Positions 43,714 through 52,137 of a stretch of 64,000 bases of DNA are shown in pieces. This DNA comes from an uncultured bacterium. Its GTDB lineage: Bacteria > CSSED10-310 > CALFER01. Location: positions 175,541 to 239,540 of the forward strand of contig CALFER010000034.1 in NCBI GenBank assembly GCA_937951895.1, in the 5' to 3' direction. The notes under the pieces are model-generated. The model did not search any database, was not told the DNA's origin, and was given only the letters and a program-made list of their open reading frames with translations. The translations under genes were made by a program, and so were the position numbers. The stretch's first letter is position 1; every line of letters starts with the position of its first letter.

Positions 43714-44097
43714 TCAGTCCACACGGGTGATGGCGCCGGTATTGCACGTGTCGGTGCATCGCCAGCAGTAATCACATTTGTATGGAACACCATCTTCCCA
43801 TCGCATCATCACGCCGAGAGGGCACGCTTCGACACAGGCGCCACACAGCGTACATCGCTCTGGATCAACATGATAAACGCCACGATCATCCCGGATGATC
43901 GCTTCGGACGGACAGGCACGGGCACACGCACCGCACTGGGTGCACACCCGCGGACGATAGGTTCCCGGTTCCGGGAACGCGGCTTCAATCCGTAATCGGG
44001 CTTTTTTCGGATTGACCTCTCCGAACTTCTCCATCGTGCAAACCTGGCGGCACAGTCTGCAGCCGGTGCAAGCCTTCGCGTTGACCTTGATGCGCAT
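43714..44097 (-). CDS. Polyferredoxin with four [4Fe-4S] motifs
   Basis: A 127-residue iron-sulfur protein. Four cysteine sets are visible: CTGCRLCRQVC, CTQCGACARACP, CTLCGACVEACP and CDYCWRCTDTC, each able to bind a cubane with cross-over Pro-Cys. It resembles the small electron-transfer subunit encoded next to AOR in several anaerobes. The gap to aor is 12 bases. Confidence 0.92.
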   Translation of the reverse strand: MRIKVNAKACTGCRLCRQVCTMEKFGEVNPKKARLRIEAAFPEPGTYRPRVCTQCGACARACPSEAIIRDDRGVYHVDPERCTLCGACVEACPLGVMMRWEDGVPYKCDYCWRCTDTCNTGAITRVD

Positions 44098-44132
44098 AGA
44101 TACTCCTTCTCCTCTCGTTCACCATCATCTCT

Positions 44133-45764
44133 TCAATCATCCGCCAGAAACGGGTATCGATAGTCCTGAGGCGGACAGAAGTTTTCCTTCACGGTCCGAA
44201 TATTCACCCATCGCAGAAGATTCGATTTACTGCCGGCCTTTTCGTTGGTCCCGGACGTTCGTCCTCCGCCGAAGGGTTGCTGCCCGACAACCGCTCCGGT
44301 GGGTTTATCGTTGATGTAAAAATTACCCGCGCTGTACCGCAGAGCTTTGTACGCCGCCATGATCGCGATGCGATCGCGTGCGAAAATCGAGCCGGTAAGG
44401 CCATATGGGGAGGTTTCGTCGCACAGCTCGAGTGTTTTGCAGAAGTCGGCATCCTTGTAAACGAAAATCGTGAGGACCGGACCGAAGATTTCCTCTTGCA
44501 TCAACTTGAAGGCGGGATCCGATGTCAGAACGACCGTGGGTTCGATGAAATACCCCTTTCGATCGTCCGCACCACCGCCGATCAGAATCTCGGCTTCACT
44601 CGACTTTTTCGCATATCCGATGTAGCTGGAAATGGACGCGAATGCGCCGGCATCGATGACCGCGTTGATGAAATTCCCGAACTGACAGACATCTCCCATC
44701 CGAAATGAAGCGACCTGATCGAGCAGCATGGAACGGATCTGAGGCCATATGCTTTCGGGAATGTAGGCTCTGGATGCAGCCGAACACTTCTGACCCTGAT
44801 ACTCGAACGCACCTCGGGACAGGGCTGTCGCCACCTCGGCGGGATCGGCCGAGGCATGCACGAAGACGAAATCCTTTCCTCCGGTCTCACCGACGATCCG
44901 GGGATAGGTCCGATAGCACGCGATATTCTCCCCGATCGTTCGCCACATATCCCGGAAGGTCGCCGTGCTCCCGGTGAAGTGCACGCCCGCCAGATTGCGA
45001 TTCGACATGACGGGATGTCCGACATCCGCTCCTGACCCCGGAACGAAGTTGATGACACCGGGGGGCAAACCCGCTTCCATGAGCAATTTCATGACAAAGT
45101 ACCCGGCATATACGGCCAGTGACGCGGGTTTCCAGATCACGACATTTCCCATGATTGCGGCGCTCGTCGAGAGATTCGCGGCAACCGAAGTGAAATTGAA
45201 AGGCGACACGGCAAAAATGAAGCCTTCAAGTGGCCGGTATTCGCAGAAGTTCCAGCATCCCGGTGTGACTCCGGGTTGCTCCGAATAGATCTCGGTCTTG
45301 AAAAACACATTGTATCGCAGAAAGTCGATGAGTTCACAGGCGGCATCGATTTCGGCCTGATAGACGTTCTTGGACATGTTGAGCATCGTGGCGGCGTTGA
45401 TGATCGAGCGATATCGCGTCGCCAGGAGTTCTGCGGCCTTCAGAAAGATGCTGGCACGTGCAGCCCAATTCATCGACGACCACTGCGGCCACGCTTCCGC
45501 ACTGGCCCTGATTGCGAGTTCTACTTCGCGTTTCCCCGCCCGATGGAAACGGCCCAGGACATGCTGATGATCGTGCGGGCAAACACATCTGCTCAGATTG
45601 CCCGTCCGGATTTCCTTGCCACCGATGATCAGCGGAATCTCGATGTCCGACTTCAGAAACAGATCGAGCTGATCGAGCAGCACCTTTCGTTCGGCCGTCC
45701 CGGGTGCATACGTCCGGATCGGCTCGTTGCTCGGAACCGGAACTTTCAACAGCGCATTGATCAT
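44133..45764 (-). CDS. L-glutamate gamma-semialdehyde (P5C) dehydrogenase
   Basis: A 543-residue aldehyde dehydrogenase of the ALDH4 type, oxidising glutamate semialdehyde to glutamate with NAD. Key parts: EYRPLEGFIFAVSPFNFTSV, GNVVIWKPASLAVYAGYFVM, HFTGSTATF, catalytic Glu in IVGETGGKDFVFVHAS, catalytic Cys in YQGQKCSAASRAYIP, and EEIFGPVLTIFVY. Start at 45764 follows AAGGAAGG; the frame is open to 45911, but that extension would overlap the divergent promoter. It leads the aldehyde-oxidation cluster; no proline dehydrogenase is present nearby. Confidence 0.92.
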   Translation of the reverse strand: MINALLKVPVPSNEPIRTYAPGTAERKVLLDQLDLFLKSDIEIPLIIGGKEIRTGNLSRCVCPHDHQHVLGRFHRAGKREVELAIRASAEAWPQWSSMNWAARASIFLKAAELLATRYRSIINAATMLNMSKNVYQAEIDAACELIDFLRYNVFFKTEIYSEQPGVTPGCWNFCEYRPLEGFIFAVSPFNFTSVAANLSTSAAIMGNVVIWKPASLAVYAGYFVMKLLMEAGLPPGVINFVPGSGADVGHPVMSNRNLAGVHFTGSTATFRDMWRTIGENIACYRTYPRIVGETGGKDFVFVHASADPAEVATALSRGAFEYQGQKCSAASRAYIPESIWPQIRSMLLDQVASFRMGDVCQFGNFINAVIDAGAFASISSYIGYAKKSSEAEILIGGGADDRKGYFIEPTVVLTSDPAFKLMQEEIFGPVLTIFVYKDADFCKTLELCDETSPYGLTGSIFARDRIAIMAAYKALRYSAGNFYINDKPTGAVVGQQPFGGGRTSGTNEKAGSKSNLLRWVNIRTVKENFCPPQDYRYPFLADD

Positions 45765-45805
45765 GATCGACCTTCCTTTCCGGAACTGTCCATGCACACC
45801 AGTGC

Positions 45806-45834
45806 ATTTTACGAAGATCCGGCGTTCCCTACAA
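45806..45834 (-). promoter_or_regulatory. Candidate promoter for the P5CDH-AOR cluster
   Basis: Minus strand: TTGTAG (45829-45834), 17-base spacer, TAAAAT (45806-45811); predicted start near 45799, leader about 35 bases. The -35 match is weak. Confidence 0.3.
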
Positions 45835-45858
45835 GCGATCGGTGAGCCGGTGAGCAGT

Positions 45859-45887
45859 TTGTCAATTCCGGTGAAACTCCTTAAAAT
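45859..45887 (+). promoter_or_regulatory. Strong candidate promoter for the gene at 45934
   Basis: TTGTCA (45859-45864), 17-base spacer, TAAAAT (45882-45887), five of six matches in each box, predicted start near 45894, leader about 40 bases. Confidence 0.48.
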
Positions 45888-45933
45888 AGTATCGATCGAA
45901 AGAACCGACATCGCACGATCGGAGGGTATTGCC

Positions 45934-47286
45934 GTGAAAGCACATGAATTTCAATGGGATCGTCATCCGGATGCCGAACTTTTTATACTCGACCAGCTTC
46001 AGGCGATGAAGGCCATCAATCCCGAAATCGCCCGCGTGAATGCGATGTTGCACCAGATCACCGATACCCGGCTTCTCGACTGGTTGGATCACCTCGTTCT
46101 TCACACTTCCGATCGGGTGTCGTCCGACTTGAAAGCGCTTGGTTTCGAGATCGAAGCTGAAAGTCCCGGGTGTTCGATATGGGGACATCCCGCTGCTCTG
46201 CTCCCGCGGATCCATCTGAATGACGCGGGAAAAACCGCGATCGGCGGTGTTGCCATGCGAGTTGAACGAATCGCGGATTATCTGATGGTGCATGGGATCT
46301 CACGTCGAGTTGAAGGAACGCCGGGGAGCAGCTATCGACGATGCCTGATCCAGGATGCCCCGGGGGCGGATCTCTGGGTCGTCGAACGTCGAAGCCATCG
46401 CGTTACAGAACCGGAAACGCTCGCAGAACATGATCAATTGCTGTATCTCAATGCGGTCGATCGCTGGAAATCACGACCACGCCACGGACAATCGGATATA
46501 CTGGTACAGTCAACCCTGGAACTGGCCGGCACACTGGCATCCGAACTGGGTCCCGATCGAGCGGCACATGCGGTGTTTGAAGCGGAACGCGCGTACTGGG
46601 AGAGTCGGAATGCGGCGGGGCAGTTCCAGAAAGCCAGACAGGATCGCATCGGAGCCGGCTGGGCGAATCACGATCATCACACCTTCCGGAGCAGCCGCAG
46701 ACACTTTACAACACTTATCCGGATCTTCGAGGCACTCGGGTTCAATCGGCGCGAACGCTATCATGCCGGAGCGGAGGCCGGATGGGGAGCGCAGGTGATG
46801 GAAAACCGGACTGCCGGATTCGCACTCTTTCTCGACGTCGACCTGGACCCCCACGAGATTGACCTTGATTTCCAGTCCGCAGAACTGGACGACAAACCGA
46901 CACTCGGAACGGTGGGACTGTGGTGCGAACTCCACGGCGAAAGCATTCTCGAAGCCGGTCTGCATCATGTCGCGGCTCACGTCGTCTTTGATGAAGCTCT
47001 GGCGCATTTCAATCAGCGGGGCGTTGGCGTCATGTCGCCATTCAGCACCTTTTCCTATCTGACTCAGGCCTTCACCAAAGGCGATCGGTGGCCGGTAACG
47101 GCATCGCGTCTCGATCGGCTGCTGGCCGATGATCGGATCGACATGGCGCAGGCCGAAAAATTCCGGCTGGACGGCGCTGTCGGCAGTCATCTCGAGTTGA
47201 TCCAGCGCCGGGAAGGGTTCAAGGGGTTCAACCAGCATACGGTCAGCAGGATCATCCGAGACACTGACCCCAGGAAACCGCAATGA
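45934..47286 (+). CDS. Conserved-looking protein of unknown function with His-rich motif
   Basis: A 450-residue soluble protein from a GTG preceded by GGAGGG; the frame is open from 45727 but that stretch is antisense to the P5CDH start. I do not recognise the family. The N-terminal part contains LDHLVLHTSDRVSSDLKALG and a later IGGVAMRVERIADYL, reminiscent of a vicinal-oxygen-chelate fold. The centre has WANHDHHTFRSSRRHF and YHAGAEAGWGAQVMEN. The C-terminal part has GTVGLWCELHGESILE, HHVAAH and PFSTFSYLTQAF. Clustered His and acidic residues suggest a metalloenzyme. Its stop overlaps the next gene by 4 bases. Confidence 0.75.
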   Translation: MKAHEFQWDRHPDAELFILDQLQAMKAINPEIARVNAMLHQITDTRLLDWLDHLVLHTSDRVSSDLKALGFEIEAESPGCSIWGHPAALLPRIHLNDAGKTAIGGVAMRVERIADYLMVHGISRRVEGTPGSSYRRCLIQDAPGADLWVVERRSHRVTEPETLAEHDQLLYLNAVDRWKSRPRHGQSDILVQSTLELAGTLASELGPDRAAHAVFEAERAYWESRNAAGQFQKARQDRIGAGWANHDHHTFRSSRRHFTTLIRIFEALGFNRRERYHAGAEAGWGAQVMENRTAGFALFLDVDLDPHEIDLDFQSAELDDKPTLGTVGLWCELHGESILEAGLHHVAAHVVFDEALAHFNQRGVGVMSPFSTFSYLTQAFTKGDRWPVTASRLDRLLADDRIDMAQAEKFRLDGAVGSHLELIQRREGFKGFNQHTVSRIIRDTDPRKPQ

Positions 47287-48023
47287 ACCATCGGTTTCCG
47301 TTCTCTGTTCTCCTGACACTCCTTCTTCTGACGCTCCCGTGTCACACGGAATGGTCCGTCGATCTCGAAACCGGCCCCGCCTTCACCGGACTGAACACCA
47401 TCCGCATCCCTGCTGACGATGGCACTCGCTTCTCTCTGACCGAAGATCTCTCGTCGGATACCGCATGGACCGGTCGAGTTCGAATCAACTGGAGGATGAC
47501 TCCGCGCCAGACACTCAGTGCACTCGCTGCACCTCTGTCGATCTCGGGACACGGCCGCGCCGATCGTGACATCCGGTTTGAGGACGTGACCTTTCCCGCC
47601 GGCTCTCGTCTCGAATCGACCTATCGCTTCGATTCCTACCGGCTCACCTGGCGGTATGAACTCGTCCGGGCAGAGACATACGCCGTTACCCTGGGGGTAA
47701 GCGGCAAAATCAGAGACGCTGCAATCCGCATTGAATCGGATGAGGAGCGCCAGACGAGCAGGAACACCGGTTTCGTCCCGTTGCTCAGTTTCCGGTTCGA
47801 CTGGCGTCCGACGGAACGCCTCATGCTGCTGGTCGACGGAGATGCTCTCGCGGGACCGCAAGGGCGAGCCGAGGATGTTCTGACCGCGATGAGCATGCGT
47901 TTCCTGCCGTCTTTGTCCGGATACCTGGGATATCGTGTACTGGAAGGCGGAGCCGATAACGACACCCTGTATACCTTCGCGCTGATCCACTACGCCGTCA
48001 TCGGTATCACCTATCGATTCTGA
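47283..48023 (+). CDS. Secreted beta-barrel-like protein
   Basis: A 246-residue protein with signal peptide (FSVLLTLLLLTLPCHT) and a mature part of alternating strands with aromatic girdles (TGRVRINWRMTPRQTL, LESTYRFDSYRLTWRYELV, LLSFRFDWRPTERLMLLVDG), ending in YAVIGITYRF. A terminal Phe is common for outer-membrane barrels recognised by BamA. It overlaps the upstream gene by 4 bases and presumably shares its promoter. No named family recognised. Confidence 0.62.
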   Translation: MNHRFPFSVLLTLLLLTLPCHTEWSVDLETGPAFTGLNTIRIPADDGTRFSLTEDLSSDTAWTGRVRINWRMTPRQTLSALAAPLSISGHGRADRDIRFEDVTFPAGSRLESTYRFDSYRLTWRYELVRAETYAVTLGVSGKIRDAAIRIESDEERQTSRNTGFVPLLSFRFDWRPTERLMLLVDGDALAGPQGRAEDVLTAMSMRFLPSLSGYLGYRVLEGGADNDTLYTFALIHYAVIGITYRF

Positions 48024-48034
48024 TACCCCGCCTG

Positions 48035-48064
48035 TTGCCCCTGACGCTGATCTCATGCTATAAA
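48035..48064 (+). promoter_or_regulatory. Candidate promoter for buk
   Basis: TTGCCC (48035-48040), 18-base spacer, TATAAA (48059-48064); predicted start near 48071, leader about 60 bases. Confidence 0.38.
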
Positions 48065-48132
48065 TGCTTGTTCTGATTGGTGGAATGATTCTGTACCGAG
48101 CAACCGGACAACACTTTTCAAGGAGCGCAAGC

Positions 48133-49263
48133 ATGACGATGAAAGACTATAGAATCCTTGTGATCAACCCAGGTTCGACAAGCGATGAGATCAGTTATTT
48201 TGAGGGGGAAACAGAAGTCTTCCACAAGACGGTTCGTTATTCACCAAAGGATCTCGTCGCATTTGAAGCACTCCCGGTGTCTTCCCAGTTCGAATTCCGT
48301 TCCGAGCTGGTTCGCAAGGTTCTTACAGAAGCAAACGTCAATGTCGATACGCTCGACGCCATCATCGGCCGAGGCGGTCTGTTGAAGCCGGTTCCGAGCG
48401 GCACGTTTCAGGTCAACGAGGAAATTCTCAAGGTCCTGAAGGATGGCAAATACGGAGACCATCCGTCGAATCTCGGCGGAATGATCGCATTCTCGATCGC
48501 CACGAAACTCGGAATCCCCGCATTCATCGCCGATCCGGTCGTCGTTGACGAGATGGACTCCATTGCACGGTTCTCCGGGATGCCGGACAACCCGCGTGTA
48601 TCGATCTTCCATGCCCTGAATCAGAAACGTGTTGCCCGTCTGGCCGCCAAAGAACTGAAGAAACCCTATGAGGAGTGTGATCTGATCGTCATGCATGGCG
48701 GCGGAGGCATTTCGGTGGGAGCGCATCATCATGGCCGAGTCGTCGATGTCAACAATGCACTCGATGGAGAAGGCCCGTTCACTCCGCAACGATCCGGCGG
48801 CGTCCCGACAGGCGGCTGGATGCGTCTCATCCTCACCAACTCCTTCACACCCGCAGAACTCAAATTGAAAATCAAAGGCCGGGGCGGTCTGGTTGCCTAC
48901 ACCGGCACATCGGATCTGTACGCTCTCGAAAAGTATCTCAATGGCGAAGAATGCACTGCGGCCGAACTGGAAAACATCAAGCCGGGTGTGACCAGAGAAT
49001 ATATATCGGAATGTATCGAGGCGATGACCTATCAGATTTCCAAGGAGATCTGTTCGGTGCTCGCGTATTTCAAAGGCAAGGTCGATGCGATCGTTCTGAC
49101 CGGCGGGATCATCAAAGACAAACGGATTTTGCAATGGATCAAGGATCGCGTCGGCTGGATCGCCCCGATTCTGACGTATCCCGGCGGTGACGAGATGCGT
49201 GCGCTGAAAGATGCCGTCACCCGGGTTCTTGACGGAACTCCCGCACAGATCTACAGGGATTGA
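48133..49263 (+). CDS. buk: Butyrate kinase
   Basis: A 376-residue acetate/butyrate-kinase-type ASKHA enzyme: ILVINPGSTSDEISYFEG (phosphate-1 loop), IIGRGGLLKPVPSGTFQV, SIFHALNQKRVARLAAKE, VMHGGGGISVGAHHHGRVVD and VLTGGIIKDKRILQWI. It interconverts butyryl phosphate and butyrate with ATP. The start at 48133 follows AAGGAG; the frame is open upstream to 48064. Phosphotransbutyrylase (ptb), the usual partner, is not adjacent. Followed by meaB and the etf genes, it fits a short-chain acyl-CoA pathway. Confidence 0.92.
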   Translation: MTMKDYRILVINPGSTSDEISYFEGETEVFHKTVRYSPKDLVAFEALPVSSQFEFRSELVRKVLTEANVNVDTLDAIIGRGGLLKPVPSGTFQVNEEILKVLKDGKYGDHPSNLGGMIAFSIATKLGIPAFIADPVVVDEMDSIARFSGMPDNPRVSIFHALNQKRVARLAAKELKKPYEECDLIVMHGGGGISVGAHHHGRVVDVNNALDGEGPFTPQRSGGVPTGGWMRLILTNSFTPAELKLKIKGRGGLVAYTGTSDLYALEKYLNGEECTAAELENIKPGVTREYISECIEAMTYQISKEICSVLAYFKGKVDAIVLTGGIIKDKRILQWIKDRVGWIAPILTYPGGDEMRALKDAVTRVLDGTPAQIYRD

Positions 49264-49282
49264 CTCCGGAATATTCGTGTCG

Positions 49283-50260
49283 ATGAGCCTTATCCGCAGA
49301 CTCACTCCGGATTTGTGGGACGCGTTCCTGAACCACGATCGCAGGGCGTGTGCCCGGTTGATGACTCTGGTGGAAAATGATCCCCAGTCGATTCCGGCTA
49401 TCCGTCGCAAGATCGGTCCATTGCTTCAGAACAGCATGCGAATCGGCATTACAGGACCTCCCGGGGTCGGCAAGAGCACGGTCACATCGGCATTGACCCA
49501 CCTGGCCCGCACGAAGGGTCATCGAGTGGGTGTGGTGGCGGTCGACCCCAGCAGCCCTTTCACCGGAGGCGCTTTTCTGGGGGATCGCATCCGCATGCAG
49601 CAACTCACCGGAGACGACAATGTCTTCATCCGGTCTCTTGCTTCGCGCGACGGTCATGGAGGACTGGCTCCGGCGACACCGCACGTTGCGGAGATTCTCG
49701 ATGCGTTCGGCATGGATTGGATCATCATCGAGACCGTCGGGGTCGGTCAGGCCGAACTCGATGTGCTTCATCATTCCGATCTGGTCGTTCTGGTGCTTCA
49801 GCCGGGAATGGGGGATGTCATCCAGGCACTGAAGGCCGGAATCATTGAAATAGCCGATGTGTTTCTGGTGAACAAGTCGGATCGGGAAGGCGCTGATGCT
49901 GTCGCTCAATCGATCGAATTCACCCTGGAACTCGGCGGAATGCACGATCCGGAAACCCGCCCCCCGATCATTCAGAGCTCTGCAGAAAACCGGGTGGGAA
50001 TCGATCGACTCTACGACGCCGTTCTGAAAACCTATGACCGTCTGATTCACTCCGGCGCACTCGGAAAAAAACGCGAAGCACGCCTTCGTGCAGCCATCGT
50101 CACAGCCATTCAATCCGCACTCTGGAGCCAGTGCGACGATGCGATCGGCATCAACGCACGTCTGGATGAGGCGATACCCGACTTGATCGGGGACATCGAC
50201 GCTCAGTATGGTTTTATCGAGCAGGTCTGCTCCGATGCCGCCGCGCATCGAACAACGTAA
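49283..50260 (+). CDS. meaB: MeaB/ArgK-family GTPase (methylmalonyl-CoA mutase chaperone)
   Basis: About 325 residues with G1 GITGPPGVGKSTVTSAL, the family block VVAVDPSSPFTGGAFLGDRI, RSLASRDGHGGLAPATPHVA, G3 region ETVGVGQAEL and G4 VNKSD. MeaB proteins protect and load B12-dependent acyl-CoA mutases such as methylmalonyl-CoA mutase; no mutase gene is in the window. The start is uncertain: ATG 49283 or GTG 49277, both with weak ribosome-binding sites. Confidence 0.92.
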   Translation: MSLIRRLTPDLWDAFLNHDRRACARLMTLVENDPQSIPAIRRKIGPLLQNSMRIGITGPPGVGKSTVTSALTHLARTKGHRVGVVAVDPSSPFTGGAFLGDRIRMQQLTGDDNVFIRSLASRDGHGGLAPATPHVAEILDAFGMDWIIIETVGVGQAELDVLHHSDLVVLVLQPGMGDVIQALKAGIIEIADVFLVNKSDREGADAVAQSIEFTLELGGMHDPETRPPIIQSSAENRVGIDRLYDAVLKTYDRLIHSGALGKKREARLRAAIVTAIQSALWSQCDDAIGINARLDEAIPDLIGDIDAQYGFIEQVCSDAAAHRTT

Positions 50261-50313
50261 TCGGCAACCGGAATCGTCTCCGGTGTGAATAGTTCCGAAA
50301 GGAGGATTATTCA

Positions 50314-51087
50314 GTGGATATCGCAGTCGTTATCAAACAAACTCCGGACACCGAGGCGCGCATCGTTCCGGATTCCGGAAACACGAAACAGATCGTCAGC
50401 GACGGGATCAACTTCATTTTGAATCCATATGATGAGTTTGCCCTGGAGGAAGCGCTTACGATCACGGAGTCTTCCGGAGGTGAGGTGATCTGCTTCGCGA
50501 TCGGCCCGGAATCGAGCGAACCGGCGATGCGGACCGCCCTGGCGATGGGCGCCGCCCGGGGTATACTGATCACAGATCCCGGGGCAGTCGACGCGGACAT
50601 CGTGACACAGGGAAAAATCCTGGCCGCGGCGATCCGAACCGTAAACCCCGGATTGGTTCTGTGCGGGCGTGAATGGATCGACGTGCAGGAAGACGCGCTT
50701 GCGGCCATTCTCGGAGAGTTTCTCGATATGCCGCACGTCATGAATGCCGCCAGGATCACCCTGAATGGCTCTCAGGTCACTGTCAATCGGGAAGTTGAGG
50801 GTGCGACATTCGAAATTACCTCTCCCCTGCCCGCTGTCGTATCTTGCCAGAAAGGTCTGAATGAACCCCGTTATCCGACTCTGATCGCTATCCGCAAATC
50901 GAAATCCAAGGAACTTAAAATGATGTCATCCGCAGATCTCGGACTCACGTCGATCGTACCCGCATCACAGATCGTTGCACTGGAAGCGCCTCCCCCGCGT
51001 GCACAAGGGAAACTGGTCACGGGTGAGACGGATCAGCTCGTTGCTCAGAGTCTCAGATGGCTTTCCGACGAAGCGAAACTGATTTGA
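50314..51087 (+). CDS. etfB: Electron transfer flavoprotein subunit beta
   Basis: A 257-residue EtfB starting at GTG behind an excellent AAAGGAGG. Motifs: MDIAVVIKQTPDTEARIVPD, INFILNPYDEFALEEAL, VLCGREWIDVQEDALAAILG and PAVVSCQKGLNEPRYPTL. EtfAB takes electrons from acyl-CoA dehydrogenases. It sits 22 bases before etfA. Confidence 0.94.
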   Translation: MDIAVVIKQTPDTEARIVPDSGNTKQIVSDGINFILNPYDEFALEEALTITESSGGEVICFAIGPESSEPAMRTALAMGAARGILITDPGAVDADIVTQGKILAAAIRTVNPGLVLCGREWIDVQEDALAAILGEFLDMPHVMNAARITLNGSQVTVNREVEGATFEITSPLPAVVSCQKGLNEPRYPTLIAIRKSKSKELKMMSSADLGLTSIVPASQIVALEAPPPRAQGKLVTGETDQLVAQSLRWLSDEAKLI

Positions 51088-51109
51088 ACGGAATTGAAGG
51101 AGATCGGAT

Positions 51110-52078
51110 ATGGCATCAATAGTAATATGGGCGGAAACACGCAATGGCTCGATCCGGAAATCAACACTCGAATGCATCGGAGCAGCACGAACGCTGGAAC
51201 CATTCCAGGGATGTGAGCGGGTCGGTGTGCTGATCGGTGATGCGGCATGTGCTGACGAGTTGTCACGATACGGCCTGACCTCGATCCGTGTCGTTACCGG
51301 AGAGCAGCTCAGGCGGTTCAGCAGCGAGGGATATGCCGGAGTTCTGGCTGAAATCACTCGTGAGGTGAAGGGTGACATTGTCCTGCTCGGAGCCACCGCG
51401 CTGGGTCGCGATATCGCCGGCCGGCTCGCGGCCCGTCTGGACGGTTCTCTGGGGACGGACATCATCGCGATCCACCCGGATGGTGACGGACTGCTCATCG
51501 ATCGCCCGGTGTATTCCGGCAAGTTGACCGCCCGAGTAAAACTGGTGCGGAAACCGGCCGTTCTGACTCTCAGGCCCAATACCTTCCCTGCTGCTGAGGC
51601 GGCAAGCGGACAGACACCGGTGACACAGGCCGATGCCGTGACCATGACGATCCGCGCGACCGTCACCCAGGCGCTCGAAGCCGCCAGGGGAGTGCTCGAT
51701 GTAACGGAAGCCTCGATCGTCGTTTCAGGGGGGCGAGGAGTCGGCGGAGCGGAGGGTTTCAAAATCCTCGAATCACTCGCCGATACACTCGGAGCAGCTG
51801 TCGGTGCATCACGTGCCGCGGTCGATTCGGGATGGATCACGTACTCGCATCAGGTCGGTCAGACGGGGAAAGTCGTATCCCCGGTGCTCTATATCGCATG
51901 CGGGATTTCAGGTGCGATCCAGCATTTCGCGGGGATGGGCAGCGCGAAATTTATCATTGCGATCAACAAGGATCCGGATGCTCCGATCATGAAGAAAGCG
52001 GATTTCGCGATCGTGGGCGATCTCTTCAAAGTCGTCCCGGTTCTCGCAGAGGAACTCAGGAAACTCCGTACATCCTGA
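51110..52078 (+). CDS. etfA: Electron transfer flavoprotein subunit alpha
   Basis: A 322-residue EtfA. The C-terminal FAD domain shows VVSGGRGVGGAEGFKILESL, DSGWITYSHQVGQTGKVVSP, LYIACGISGAIQHFAGMGSA and FIIAINKDPDAPI. Paired with etfB. The likely partner for re-oxidation, a membrane FeS oxidoreductase, is 2.3 kb downstream after a copper ATPase gene. Confidence 0.94.
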   Translation: MASIVIWAETRNGSIRKSTLECIGAARTLEPFQGCERVGVLIGDAACADELSRYGLTSIRVVTGEQLRRFSSEGYAGVLAEITREVKGDIVLLGATALGRDIAGRLAARLDGSLGTDIIAIHPDGDGLLIDRPVYSGKLTARVKLVRKPAVLTLRPNTFPAAEAASGQTPVTQADAVTMTIRATVTQALEAARGVLDVTEASIVVSGGRGVGGAEGFKILESLADTLGAAVGASRAAVDSGWITYSHQVGQTGKVVSPVLYIACGISGAIQHFAGMGSAKFIIAINKDPDAPIMKKADFAIVGDLFKVVPVLAEELRKLRTS

Positions 52079-52137
52079 TCCGGGCCTGCGGAAACGGCCG
52101 CTCGCGCGGGTGTCGGGAAACGGACCGGAGGAGTGGA

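Noticed and set aside
48241..49410. 389-codon minus-strand open frame antisense to buk
   Set aside because: No recognisable domain; buk is unambiguous.
49217..50248. 343-codon minus-strand open frame antisense to meaB
   Set aside because: Shadow of a well-conserved GTPase gene.
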